Source: Muscardinus avellanarius
Taxonomy: Eukaryota; Chordata; Mammalia; Rodentia; Gliridae
DNA: 64,000 nt
Assembly: GCA_963383645.1 (NCBI GenBank)
Contig: OY726571.1
Coordinates: 76,491,860 to 76,555,859 of the forward strand
Reading direction: 5' to 3'
Shown here: piece by piece, positions 11,357 to 22,355 of the stretch
How positions within the stretch are numbered: the first letter of the stretch is position 1
How the letters are laid out: each line of letters begins with the position of its first letter
Translations under genes and position numbers: made by a program
The notes under the pieces: model-generated
What the model was told of the DNA's origin: nothing
The model's database searches: none
What the model saw: the letters and a program-made list of their open reading frames with translations, nothing else

Positions 11357-11598
11357 ACAGGCATGGTGGGGCACACTCGTAATCCCAGTACTTGGAAGGC
11401 TAAGACCTGAGGATCACGGGTTCTAGGGTAGCCTCAGCAACTTAACAAAATCTTCAATGAGTCACTGAGACCCTATTTCAAAATAAAAAAATAAAAGGGG
11501 ATATGGGTTTTGGTTGGTGAAGAATGTCCCTGAGTTCAATCTCCAGTATAAATAATAAATAAATAAATAAATAAATACATTAATAAATAATAAATCAG
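11357..11598 (+). mobile_element. Diverged B1-dID-type SINE with (AAAT)n tail
   Basis: AGGCATGGTGGGGCACACTC start, decayed dID half (GGGGATATGGGTTTTGG), then a TAAA microsatellite tail from about 11548. Confidence 0.82.
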
Positions 11599-11599
11599 G

Positions 11600-12525
11600 G
11601 GCCATGGAAGGTTTCTCCAAGATCAGTCTGTAGCTTTCTGCTCAAGTCACTCCTCACATTTTTCTCAGAACTCATATAACAGCAAGTTTCCCACTGAAAA
11701 TGGTGGTTTCTTCGAAAAACCCTCTCCAGTCTACATCTTAAACCCTCTCAGAGGATGGCTGTGCATTAACCCATCGAACATTATAATATTCTTTCCTTTT
11801 GAACACATCCAATCCTGGGCAAATCAATTTCCTCTTAGAAATTAGTCTTCTTTATTCTTCCTATATTTTTGATGTTTGGACAAAAATATTACTATTTATT
11901 CCCAACCACTCAAGTACAAAATTTGGACACCAGCTCCAAGTTTTCCATTTTCTTTAGCTACATTTCCAAGCAGTTATCAATACTGTCAACTGTTTTTTTT
12001 TTTATAAAGGCTCTTATTTTTTGCCTCTTTGTTTCTTTCTTTTGGACTTTTATTTTCCTTTCTGTGACAATTTCTACACATGAATTTAAAGATCTATTCC
12101 CTAAAAGTTGGAGTAAACTGATTTATCACCTGCGGCAAGATGGTGGTGGTCAATCTGATACTAACAGTTTCTTCATCTTATGCTAACTCTGCAAATAGCC
12201 ACAGGATTAATTTTATTAGATATTTATTTCTATATTGACATTCCTTCACTCAAAATTTAATGGTTCCCATTACCTGATGTATTACCTGCTCTACAAGAGC
12301 TGCACAGACTTAATCTTACCAGATTCCCCTAAAAATTTACCTTTTCACATATGTGAAACCTTCAGTCCATAGATAGCTCTATTCTCTACTACTTGAGATG
12401 CCACAGAAATTGATATCAGAAGACTAGAGTTCACGTTTAGCCTCATCGACCTACTTTCTGTGGGAATTTGAAAATTCATTTCCCTCTCTGAAAGTATCTT
12501 GATAAAAAAAAGGGGGGGGGATAAC
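11600..12525. other. Unique DNA, no gene seen
   Basis: Mixed sequence with T-rich runs. The frame at 11869-12186 is low-complexity Phe/Ile/Ser-rich and not convincing. No repeat was recognised. Confidence 0.4.
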
Positions 12526-12527
12526 AG

Positions 12528-12739
12528 CCAGGTGTGGTGGTGCATGCTTATATCCCAACATTTGGGAGGCTAAGACAGGAGGATCGCACAGGTTCAGAGC
12601 CAGCCTCAGTTACTTAGTGATGCCCTCTGCAACTCAGTGAGACCCTGTTTCAAAATAAATAATAAAAAATAGGGCTGGGGGTGTTGCTCAGAGGTAGAAT
12701 GCCCCTGGGTTCCATCCCCAGTATCGCCAAAAAAAAAAG
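12528..12739 (+). mobile_element. B1-dID-type SINE
   Basis: Nearly consensus dID half (GGGCTGGGGGTGTTGCTCAG). The G-rich sequence GGGGGATAACA before it and GGGGTAACA after it look like a short target-site duplication. Confidence 0.92.
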
Positions 12740-12873
12740 GGGGGTAACAAATGGTCTCATCTTTAGTTTATATTGATTATAAAATCAAGTACCAAATATG
12801 AGAAGACTTTCATAACACTACCAGACTATACAAGGTAAGACATTTATTCATTCATTGTTATTAAAATCAGCCA

Positions 12874-13089
12874 AGCTGGGTGTGGTGGCGCACGCTTGTA
12901 ATCCCAGGACTTGGGAGGCTTGAGACAGGAGAATCGCGCAGGTTGAAAATCAGACTCAGCTACTTAGTGAGGCTTCCAGCAACTTAGTGAGATCTTGTTT
13001 CCAAATAAAATATAAAATAGGTCTGGGAGTGTAGCCCAGAGGTAGAAGGACCCTGGATTTCATCCCTAGCATCACAAAAATAAATAAAT
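12874..13089 (+). mobile_element. B1-dID-type SINE (first of a stack of two)
   Basis: Variant with AGGTCTGGGAGTGTAGCCC. Target sequence AAATCAGCCAA precedes it, and AAACCAGCCAA follows it at about 13087-13097. Confidence 0.9.
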
Positions 13090-13097
13090 ATAATAAA

Positions 13098-13325
13098 ACC
13101 AGCCAACAAGGTGTGGCAGTGGCACAGGCTTATTATCCCAGCATAATAAGGAGGCTGAGACAGGAGGATCACGGTTCCAGGACAGCCTCAGCTACTTAGG
13201 AAGGCCCTTTGCAACTCAGTGAGACCCTGTTTCAAAATAAGAAATAAAAAAAAAAATAGGGATGGGGGTATAGCTCAGAGGTAGAATTCCTCTGAATTCC
13301 ACCCCTAGTACCACAAACAAACAAA
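13098..13325 (+). mobile_element. B1-dID-type SINE (second of a stack of two)
   Basis: A second SINE of the GGGATGGGGGTATAGCTCAG type, directly after the first. A third copy of CAGCCAA follows it near 13327-13333, so both elements used the same target. Confidence 0.88.
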
Positions 13326-13334
13326 CAGCCAAAG

Positions 13335-13690
13335 ACAGGAACTGTGTTCTACTCAGGGTTTTGTCCCTGGTCTGGGCCCAGTACATTTTCATCACATAAA
13401 TGGATAAGCCAACGATGCTATAATTGTTTTTACTATTTCCTGGGATTTGTGAAGAACTTTTTCTAATACTCCCTGTGTTCCTCTAGCTTGTGTGCATTCT
13501 GGGCCGTGAAATTTTATCTATATTTTCATGTGAATCTGACTTATCTTTCCAGATACATCATGTTTGAATTAAGGAAAAGAGATTCATCGTGCCTCTCTGT
13601 ACTCCTACATAATGCCTATCATGCTAGCAATAACTTTAAATCTCTTAGCAGTAATATACAAGGCTTTCCATTATCCCTAATATAATGCAA
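13335..13690. other. Unique DNA, no gene seen
   Basis: Possible L2/MIR-like phrase near 13350-13400 (GTCTGGGCCCAGTACATTTT), too weak to call. Nothing else was recognised. Confidence 0.35.
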
Positions 13691-13692
13691 GG

Positions 13693-13779
<87 letters not shown>
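13693..13779. repeat. Compound (GT)n(GA)n microsatellite
   Basis: About 18 GT units switch directly to about 24 GA units at 13731. Not attached to a SINE tail. Confidence 0.97.
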
Positions 13780-13781
<2 letters not shown>

Positions 13782-14104
13782 TTAACCAGGCTAGAGAGCT
13801 AGAATCACTTCTGAATTAATTGGACTCTGAAATCAAACATCTCACCCTTATTAGCAAGTATTTCCAGATGAGTGTCTCTTTCTGTTATTAATTTGGGTAA
13901 AATATCTTCCCACTAACAAATCTTCATTCCACCCATCGAAATGACATCTTGAATGCCACCCTAGGACAAATATGTTCTTCATTAAAATTTTCTCCTTGAT
14001 ATGTGCCTCATTTAGCTTCTTCTTATTCCTTAAATATCTGAAATATTTAATTCTATAGGAACACAAGCATCTCTTATGCGTGCAATTGTAGACTTTCTTT
14101 TTTC

Positions 14105-15060
14105 TTGTTTGTTTATTTTCAAGTGAATCCATTTGGAAGAGATAATGAACAAAACATTCAAATAATCTTCGGAAGCATTTCAGCAGTGAGACAAAGAAAA
14201 AAGTTCAACTGGGTTTGGAGAATAAATTTAACAACCGCCAACCTCTCGTCTTACAAACTGACAACTGCATCCACACAACCGACTTCTGCACTTGAGGGTT
14301 TTTTCCATCAACAAGGGATCTTCCGGCAGAATCAGAACAATTTGCATCTCAGGGCACTGCCGCAGCTTTTCTGTCTCTCGTTGCAGTTGAGGCTGGGAGA
14401 AGCTGAAGAGTTAATTTTAATAAGACCCATCAGCCCATCTAGACAATAGAGGGGCAGGAACAGGGGACAGGTAGATGACTGTATGTTTTGACATCAGACC
14501 ATTAACATGCAAATCGTATGCAAAATCATATGCTAACAACTTTGAGTCTTTGTTTGTGGTTGGACACTTTCCTCCCCCCCCCCACCAAATGGACTACAGC
14601 CCTGATTTAATTCTACAAAGAGAGGCCCTCAGCAAGGCATCTGACATGCACAAGAGAAATAGAAAATGATCTCTAAGCACTGGTTTTGACCTCTTTGGAA
14701 GAGCAGAATTCCTTTAAATTTGACTTTATTGCCTGTTCGTCGCAAGAGTGCACCGAAGCGTGCCAGGAAACAGAAGTCCACGCGACGCCCATTCTCACCA
14801 CTCACAGTAAATACCAGTTGTGTGAACACGGGGCCGGCGAGGCCGCCAGTGTCCTTCACATCACTCAGAGGCCACGCGGCGCTCCCAGGGACGAACAGCA
14901 TTAATTATAGCCTAATGATGCCATTTGCATGCACATTTTTAAAAACAGTAGTGAACGTAGTCCTAATAATTGAGGATGAGTGAGATGAGGCCGCATTAAA
15001 ACACTCTGTCGAGCCTCTTAGCAGGCTTTTAAACAGACCTGTCACCTTGGGTGACTGGGT
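14105..15060. promoter_or_regulatory. Candidate conserved non-coding element
   Basis: Repeat-poor block with complex sequence, no splice-flanked frame and clusters of developmental transcription-factor-like words. ATGCAAAT (octamer) is at 14507-14514, with ATGCAAAATCATATGC nearby; TAATTA is at 14902-14907; CTAATGATG follows; ATTTGCAT is at 14923-14930. It includes CpGs in an otherwise CpG-poor region (14740-14890). Conservation is inferred from texture only; a multi-species alignment is needed. Confidence 0.45.
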
Positions 15061-15620
15061 GACCTGCAGCACGAAGCCTCACCCTGTTTCTTTATGAACT
15101 CGGTCACTGCATCCGTGGGCTTCTGAGGGTTCTCCCCTCTGCAACCTCTTCTGATCGTACTCAAGAGGGATGCCATATTGACTCTAACGTCAGGGGAAGA
15201 CAAAGGGGAATTGGGAGAGATCTTGTTGTGGAGGAAAGCTAAGGGCCACACAAGGAAAGATAAACCATGACTCCATTTGTAGGTACTCCTGAACTATGCT
15301 CTGGTCTGGTCAAGTAGCATTTTATGTGGTACAGGCAATCACAGGACTGAACAGGAGGGAGCAAGAATCAGTTTAAGAAAAAACCTCATTTCTCTCTACA
15401 AAGCCATGAGGGAGCGGGATGGGGTACTTGGTTATGTCTCAGAAGTAAGCACAACTTGTGCCCTCAGAGAAAGTCACCGGCCAAACCAGAAGCTAAGACT
15501 CCCAGCTTCGAGGTTCAGAGGCTTTCATAGACAGTGATCTGGGAGGCCTTGCATAGAGAGTGATTCGTGTTCTGAATTGAGCAAAAACTGATTTTATAAG
15601 ACTTGTCATATCACTCTTTG
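15061..15620. other. Unique DNA, no gene seen
   Basis: Moderate-GC unique sequence with no recognised repeat or exon. It may be an extension of the preceding block. Confidence 0.35.
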
Positions 15621-15621
15621 T

Positions 15622-15852
15622 TATTTTATTCATTCATTCATCCATTCATTTAGTAGTACTGGGGATGGAACTCAGGGGCATTCGACCTCCGAGCTACACG
15701 CCCAGCCTTATTTTTCCTTCTTTATTTTGAAACGGGGTCTCGCTGAGTTGCAAAGGGTGTCACTAAGTAATGGAGGCTGGCTGAAAACCACCATCCTCCT
15801 GTCTCAGCCTCCCAAATGCTGGGATTATAAGTGTGCACCATCAGGCCCAGCT
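15622..15852 (-). mobile_element. B1-dID-type SINE with (ATTC)n tail
   Basis: On the plus strand the tail reads ATTCATTCATTCATCC. It is followed by AGTACTGGGGATGGAACTCA and a complete body ending CAGGCCCAGCT. Confidence 0.9.
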
Positions 15853-15965
15853 CTCATATGCACTCTTTGTTTTCTGTTTTCTTTTTGTCATTTTATCCAC
15901 ACTTAGATATTGGTGCAGATGCACTTGAAACAACTTAAATATTGGTCCTAAGCCCATTTGAACAT

Positions 15966-15968
<3 letters not shown>

Positions 15969-16021
<53 letters not shown>

Positions 16022-16210
16022 CTGGGGATTGAACCCACAGGCATTTTACCTTTGAGCTATAACCGCAGTCTAATTTTATTTCTTATTTGGAAACAGGGTC
16101 TCACTAGGTTGATGAGACTCACTACTTGCTGACGCTGTCCTCAAACCTGGAATTCCCTTGTTTCAGCCTCCGAAGTATTGGGATTACAGGCATGTGCGAC
16201 CACACCAGCT
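15969..16210 (-). mobile_element. B1-dID-type SINE with (GT)n tail
   Basis: The tail is a pure GT run at 15969-16019, then CTGGGGATTGAACCCACAGG and a diverged body ending ACCACACCAGCT. Confidence 0.88.
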
Positions 16211-16544
16211 AGCATTACCAATATTTTAATGCCAATGACTCTTCTAGTCATGGAGATGCAGGGGGTAAACAAGACGCCTCTAACCCATTCAAGGAGAAAT
16301 CCATCAGTGGATTGAATTACCTAGTGGGGATATCAGAGCCTTCATGACCCAGCCACCTCCAAAGGTTCCACCTCTACCTGTGTACATCAATGGACTAGAC
16401 ACCAAGCTATCCACACAAATTTGAGGGAGACATTTTAGAACCAAAGCATAACAAAATATATAAGTATGTAACATAAGTGCATGTAAATGTCAAGAAACTA
16501 AGTAGCCCAAGGGAACAGAAAAGCATGGGAGTGTATTTTTATTT

Positions 16545-16573
16545 GAGAGGGAGAGGGAGAGGGAGAGGGGGGG

Positions 16574-16620
<47 letters not shown>

Positions 16621-16716
16621 GAGAATATCTCCAACCATTTGTTTTTAAAAACAAGCTCTCCAATACATCTCAGCTTCCCAAGGATCTGTATTACAGGCAT
16701 GTGCTACCACACCTGG
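16545..16716 (-). mobile_element. (GA)n microsatellite followed by a SINE fragment
   Basis: A GAGGGA/GA tract occupies about 16545-16618. A short piece of SINE left half follows at about 16665-16716 (TCTCAGCTTCCCAAGGATCT, GTGCTACCACACCTGG). The dID half is missing or unrecognisable. Confidence 0.6.
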
Positions 16717-16759
16717 TGGGGCAGGGTTTTTACCTGGGATTTCAGGGAATGGCATTTTC

Positions 16760-16990
16760 TTTTTTAATTTATTTATTTTATATTATTTTTACAGTATTGA
16801 GGATGGGACTCAAGGGCATTCTACCTCTAAACTACACCCCCAGCCCTACTTTTTATTTTTTATTTTGAAACAGGGTCTCACTGAGTCACAAAGGGCCTCA
16901 CTAAGTAGCTTAGATTGTTCTTAGACCATGATCCCCCTGTCTCAGCCTCCCAAATACTAGGATTACAAGCCTGTGCCACCACGTCCAACA
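16760..16990 (-). mobile_element. B1-dID-type SINE
   Basis: T-rich tail, then ACAGTATTGAGGATGGGACT and a complete but somewhat diverged body ending GCCACCACGTCCAACA. Confidence 0.88.
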
Positions 16991-17265
16991 GAAAGGCCAT
17001 TTTCAATAAACAATATCTAAACAGAGCCTCTAAGATGAGAAAGAGGGAGATACAGTAGTCTCTGATGTCATGAAGCCTTAGAAAATGATAATGACAGCAA
17101 ACCATAGACAAATACAGTCACATTTTCTAAAGCCTCAGAGCTAACAAATGACCAGGTTTGGAGTCAATGATGTCTCCCTTCCTGCGTGCTTCCCATTAGA
17201 CAGAACACAGATGGGTGTCTGTGGATCAACCTCAAATCAACTAATCATGCTCTTATTATTATTTT

Positions 17266-17464
17266 TTGTAGGACTGGAGATGAAATCCAGGGGCATTCAA
17301 CCTCTGAGCTACACTCCCTGCCCTATGTTTTATTCTTTATTTTGAAACCAGGTCTCACTGAGTTGCAGAGGACCTTACTAAGTAGCTGAGGCTGTCCACA
17401 AACTACGATCTCCGGTCTCAGCATCCCAAATGCTGGATTACAAGTGTGCGCCACCATGCCCGGC
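17266..17464 (-). mobile_element. B1-dID-type SINE with target-site duplication
   Basis: Body from AGGACTGGAGATGAAATCC to CCACCATGCCCGG. CTTATTATTATTTTT occurs on both sides (about 17250 and 17464), marking the insertion. Confidence 0.9.
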
Positions 17465-17473
17465 TTATTATTA

Positions 17474-17525
17474 TTTTTAATCACTGTAAGTGTATATATA
17501 TATATACACTTACAGTGATTAAAAA
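17474..17525. repeat. Perfect 52-bp palindrome
   Basis: The left arm TTTTTAATCACTGTAAGTG and its exact complement flank a TATATATATATATA centre. I paired every base across the axis between 17499 and 17500 and found no mismatch. It could extrude as a cruciform. It lies just outside the preceding SINE's duplication and matches no inverted-repeat transposon I recognise. Confidence 0.9.
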
Positions 17526-17528
17526 ACA

Positions 17529-17557
17529 ATATATATATATGTATATATATATATATG
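17529..17557. repeat. (AT)n microsatellite
   Basis: Alternating TA run with one G interruption, immediately downstream of the palindrome. Confidence 0.9.
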
Positions 17558-17559
17558 GG

Positions 17560-18384
17560 GGGGAGAGAAGTGATCTATTTTTCTTTGAGAAACAACACAT
17601 TTTTTTTTTCTGACAGCTAGTGAACTGCTGGCGAGGAGCAGGTCTGAGAGGATGTTGGATGCATGTTGGATGCAAGCATTTTCCATCTGTACTGAAGACT
17701 CAAAGGGAAAATGCATTCTTCTAGTTGGCGTCCCTTCTTGAATTGTATTTCTTCTGCCTGTCCTGGCTATGAATAGTTTTTATGGTACAGGCAAGTGTGC
17801 ATCTTGTTTACTGTGGGAAATGGGACTGAATCTTGCTTGTTCCCCAGTATCCAGAACTAGAAGAAAATTCAAGTGAGGCACATGTCAGAGGTCTGCTCCC
17901 TTTTCTGGGTGATCTGGGAACCTCCAGCTGACACAGGCTGAGCTAGTTGGGGGGTGCTGGATATCCACCTTGTGGTTCCCCCCAAGAGATAGCCATTATC
18001 CCTGTGCCCAAGGCACTCAGGCAGGTGGATGGCTCTCATCGTAGCGTCTACACTTTCCAAGCCAAAGTCAGCAACCAGGGTCCTCACTGTTGATCTCCAG
18101 ACCACACGCCTGGTGGCCGTGCAGTGTGGCATCCCCATGGACTCTCCTTCAATGCTCTGCCACCTCCAGGGACTTACATGGAGATGGATATCACTAGCCA
18201 GCTGTGGCGCCCATTGCCTTCCATCTTTCAGATCCTGGGTATCTTTCAACCCTCTCCCTTACCATGGCCTCTGCTTGTCTCTTCTCCTCCTCTGTCTGGG
18301 ACAACCCAGTAAGACATACCTGGATGGGTTTGAACACAAAGATGTTCTCCTCCTCCCCTACTCCTTCTCGAAGTTGGAGTTCAT
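17560..18384. other. Unique DNA, no gene seen
   Basis: Higher-GC block at 17.86-18.33 kb with frames on both strands (126 and 125 codons) overlapping each other. Neither resembles a known protein. It may be an ancient repeat. Confidence 0.35.
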
Positions 18385-18486
18385 AAGATTCACATGGAGA
18401 ATTTAATTAAAACCCAGATCGTTGGTCCCCAATCCAAAGGTTCCGATTCAGTAGTCCTGAGTCGAGGACCCAGACCTGACGTTCTA
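18385..18486 (+). mobile_element. MER5-like hAT fossil interrupted by a SINE
   Basis: GGTTCCGATTCAGTAGTCCTG followed by GACCCAGACCTGACGTTCT is the style of the MER5 terminal region. A piece resumes after the SINE at about 18727. The name is from memory. Confidence 0.45.
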
Positions 18487-18693
18487 AGCTGGGCGTGGAG
18501 GTGCACACTTGGAATCCCAGTACTTGGGAGGCTGAGGCAGGAGTATCCCGGTTTGCGGCTAGCCTCAGCTACTTAGCGAGGCCCCTTGCAACTTAGTAAG
18601 ACCCTGTTTTTAAAAAAAAAGAAGAAAAAATAGGGCTGGGGGTGTAGCTCGGAGGTGCAATGCCCCTGTATTCTATCCCAGGTACCATGAAAA

Positions 18694-18726
<33 letters not shown>
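18487..18726 (+). mobile_element. B1-dID-type SINE with (AAAT)n tail
   Basis: Flanked by ACCTGACGTTCT at 18475-18486 and ACCTGACATTCC after the tail, a target-site duplication with one or two changes. The tail is a long AAAT run. Confidence 0.92.
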
Positions 18727-18728
<2 letters not shown>

Positions 18729-18759
18729 CCTGACATTCCTATCAAGATCCTAGGAGATG

Positions 18760-19230
18760 TTCACCTACCTGCCTACCTGGTCCCCGGGCCAGACTCTGAG
18801 AACACTGCTCAACACCTTTGCACCCTTCTGTAGGAGAGATAGGGCAGTCAAAATGATGGGACCGGCGTTCATTTTTATAAGGACTCCCACTGTTCCACCA
18901 GCAAAGGCAGAGGAGAAAGCAACAAAGGAATTCTATTTCTTGAGTCGCAGGTGCGGGTGCTTTTCTGAGGGGGGCAGGACCTCTACCTGCGGCTGCCTTC
19001 CCACACCAGATCTTGCCTCCTCAACCCACTCACAGCTGGGGCAGCTGTGGAGGGAGAGTTGGGAAACTCCTGGCAGGCAAGCTCAGGCATTTCTTTCACA
19101 GCATCAATTAACTAGAAGGCTGAGCTTCCCTGGCCCAGGATGAAACTCACACAAATACTCATTGTGTGGCGAACATCACCTACAACTTCATTCTAGAAGT
19201 AGAGAAGGAAGAGGGAGAAAAGATAAAATA
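18760..19230. other. Unique DNA, no gene seen
   Basis: A 128-codon frame (18757-19143) resembles nothing known to me and lacks exon context. Confidence 0.35.
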
Positions 19231-19256
19231 TATACATATAACACATTTCTCTTTTG

Positions 19257-19499
19257 TTTTCGGTGTGTGCGTGTGTGTGCGTGTGTGTGTGTGTATGTAA
19301 AATAGTAGAAATTGAATGCAGGAGTGATCTTCCTCTAAACTATACTCCCAGCACTATTTTAATTTTTATTTGGAAACAGGGTCTCACTAAGTTGCTGAGG
19401 GACTTGCGAAGTTGCTGAGGCTGGCCTCAAACCTGTGATCCTCCTATCTCAGCCTCTTCAAATACTGAAATTATAGACATCCACCATTACATCTGGCTT
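19257..19499 (-). mobile_element. Old B1-dID-type SINE with (GT)n tail
   Basis: GT-rich tail (19263-19295), decayed dID half and left half ending CCATTACATCTGGCT. Flanked by TATAACACATTTC at about 19238 and again just after 19500. Confidence 0.85.
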
Positions 19500-19552
19500 A
19501 TATATAACACATTTCAGAAACTTTGTCTCTTGCTACCAGACTTTTTCACACT

Positions 19553-19640
19553 TTTTAAATTTTTTATTGGTACATTGTATTCATACATCATAATGGGGTA
19601 AAATACTTTTCTACATCACACTATAATCTGTGTGTTTGTC
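19553..19640 (-). mobile_element. L1 3' end scrap
   Basis: ATTTTTTATTGGTACATTGT and ATTCATACATCATAATGGGG are the reverse complement of the L1 tail at 32.38-32.41 kb (ATGATGTATGAATACAGTG, CCAATAAAAAAT). Confidence 0.7.
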
Positions 19641-19644
19641 CTCT

Positions 19645-20440
19645 GCTTCCCACTTAAAATATCCTACTGAGTCTATATTCTTTTTTTTTTTCCTGGTGTT
19701 TTGCTGGCTTTTGTCAAAGGAGAAGCCTGAACTGTAAGGGCAAACACTGGAGTCTGATATTTCATTTTCTAGCCTACATCTTTTACTCAAATTCATTTTT
19801 TTTTTCATAAACAATCTATAGATTCTAAAAAAAAATACTGTGGAAGTACAAAGGTGCTGTAGAAATTATTGCAAGGATTAAAGAACGCAGGCAGAGAAGA
19901 CGTCTCAGAGTCTGGAACGCTCAACTTCCCATAATATGTCTCTGCTTTCAAAACAAAGCTAGGTGACCCAGAAGGAAGAGAGTGCTCTAGGGACACTTCA
20001 GAGGAGTCTCTAAACCAACAGGGTCTCAAGTTAACTCTCTTCTCGAACTTAAAATAATTTCAAGCTGCCTGTAGAACCTTTACATGCACTTAGAAGATAC
20101 GTAAAGAAACGGCCGTGTAAAAATTACCCCTTTGCCTGGGTTAGCAGAGATTCCAAAGCTTAGAAGGGACACCTTCGATACTACCACACAGCCTCTACTG
20201 GGGCAAGGAGGCTGGGGAAAGACCTCCCCTCACCGACAACGCCATTAGCAGAGAATAAAACCTGCTATGGCAGAGAAACTCTAGAAGCCCAAATTATCCT
20301 GAACACAACCAGAAAAGAGAAAGTGGGGACTGATTACATCAGGCACACTCTGTACCTTCCCTCATAGATACTTCATCCATTCATTCATTCATTCATTCAT
20401 TCATTATTTTACCTTTCTCCCTTATAACCACAGTGACAGC
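19645..20440. other. Unique DNA, no gene seen
   Basis: Unique sequence with short T runs. An (ATTC)n run is at 20370-20405. No exon was recognised. Confidence 0.4.
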
Positions 20441-20448
20441 AAAATTCT

Positions 20449-20656
20449 ATTTTTTTTTTTTACACTGAGGATCGAACCCAGGTTCATTCTACCTCTGAGC
20501 CAAATCTCCAGCCCATTTTACTTTGTATTTGGAAACGGGGTCTCACCTAAGTTTCTAAGGAGCTCTCTAAGTTCCTGAGGCTGGCCTTGAACCTGTGATC
20601 CTCCTGTCTCAGCTTCCCAAGTACTGGGATTGCAGGCCTGAACCACCACACCTGGT
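20449..20656 (-). mobile_element. B1-dID-type SINE
   Basis: Poly-T tail, ACACTGAGGATCGAACCCAG and a full body ending CCACCACACCTGGT. Confidence 0.88.
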
Positions 20657-20879
20657 AGTTTTGTGTATTTTAAAATCAACAAAACAACTGCCACGAACGT
20701 TATAGTAAACATACAAAAACATAGCTTTAAAAAAAAAACGGACTAGGAGCAAGCTTTTCACATATCTATATAATTTCCCCCTTACGGTGGTAGTCACAGT
20801 TTCGTATCATTCCTTTGTGAGAAAAGAGGGCAGCGTACGTACTTTAGCCATCTCCTTGCTCATTAACATTCTACCCCAA

Positions 20880-21360
20880 AAAAGCGGGGCATGTGGATAC
20901 TAGAGATGGAGTTTCCCACAGGACCGTCAGGTCCTGTTTAACCCACAGTGGTGCTCCAGGGTGCAGCTCCGGAGGTGCCGCGACTGTCTGCTGTGTCTTC
21001 ATTCTCCTTTGGAACTTCTCCAATTTCCTCAGAAACACAGGTGGTCTTTTGAATCAACAGAACTAACATATTGCGCTCCATAAGCTCCGTGATGATACGC
21101 ACTTCGCTCGCTCACAGCTGTTGCTCGCACAGTTGGAAGAGCGGGCGTGCGGCTACGAGGTGGCTACTTAGCGAACCGGTGGAGCCTATTCAAAGCATGA
21201 ATTCTTAGGAGGGCGTCCTCAGGTAGAGGTGGGAGAGAAGAATCACAAGTGGTGCTCCGCGGGGGTCTGCACACTTTACATTATCTACGGGAGCGAAATG
21301 AAAACACGCGTTTAGGAATCCACTGATGGATCTGATGGTATCCATCCTCTGTCAGAAGCC
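20880..21360. promoter_or_regulatory. CpG-rich unique block, candidate regulatory element
   Basis: CpG dinucleotides cluster at about 21090-21300 (ATACGCACTTCGCTCGCTCA, GAGCGGGCGTGCGGCTACG, TTAGCGAACCGG), in contrast to the CpG-poor surroundings. No SINE or L1 is involved and no frame reads as an exon. It could be an orphan CpG island or the edge of an enhancer. Confidence 0.4.
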
Positions 21361-21800
21361 TCCCGCGCAGACAACATTTTATTTTGTCATGAAATAATTG
21401 TCCTGGACGGCCTTGAGCTAGCGGGCTCTGTAGTTCTGGCATTTAATACGTTAGCTGTGATAAAAAAAAAAAAATGTTTGACCACTTTTCATTCATGGAA
21501 GACTAAAAAAATTGGGGGAATTCATAGGATTATGTAAAATCCATTTTATAATGACACCAGAGTCAGTGGCCAAGGGTTTAAATAACAAAAGCAGAATGGA
21601 CGCCCAGCAAGGCCAACAGTGTTGATATCATCCAGTAATGACATCTCACACAGCACAGCAGTCTTGAGATTTTCTTACCTTTAATTTCTCTCCACATGTA
21701 AAGTTAATTATGGAGACTCTCAATAGCTTTTCCTACTGAACTGCATTTTATTATTTGCAACAACAAAAGGAAGTGTTTTTAACAAATGAGACAGCGTCAC
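21361..21800. promoter_or_regulatory. Candidate conserved non-coding element
   Basis: Complex, repeat-free sequence with ATGAAATAATTGTCC, ATTTAATACGTTAGCTGTG, AAAGTTAATTATGGAG and homeodomain-like TAAT cores. It has the texture of a developmental enhancer. No alignment was possible here. Confidence 0.4.
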
Positions 21801-21829
21801 CTTATGCAAAAAAGGTGGAAGGGGACCTC

Positions 21830-22300
21830 TAACTAAAAAACAAAACAAAACAAACAAACAAACAACAACAAAAAAAATATATATATATAGCTAATACACA
21901 GGTATGCTTTATATCAGGAGTATGAAAACAAAATCTAGATATTCCATTTATGATGGCAGATTAAGCATAAAATGAAATATCTTCCTTCCTCACCAAACTC
22001 ATAGAAATTACAGGGAAAAAAAATAAAGCAAACTAATCAGTATATACTTGTGACTGGAAACCAATGGAGAGTTTTTCCATAAGTTAGAAAAATTCACATC
22101 AGAATAGAAAAGAAAAAGAAAGCTAACGTTAAATAATTTTTCAAAGATTATACTGCTATACATGTGTATGTTCATATAGGTATATATACACACAAATGCA
22201 TATGCACAAAGTATGTGTGATTTTTATGTGCATGTGCTTACAAGAAAAGATCTTTTTCAAACATGCTATCGAGTTTTTAACACTCTAAAAGGCATTTAAA
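21830..22300. other. A-rich and AT-rich DNA, no gene seen
   Basis: A CAAA-rich stretch and short TA run lie at about 21840-21890. The rest is unique AT-rich sequence. Confidence 0.4.
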
Positions 22301-22304
22301 ACTT

Positions 22305-22355
<51 letters not shown>

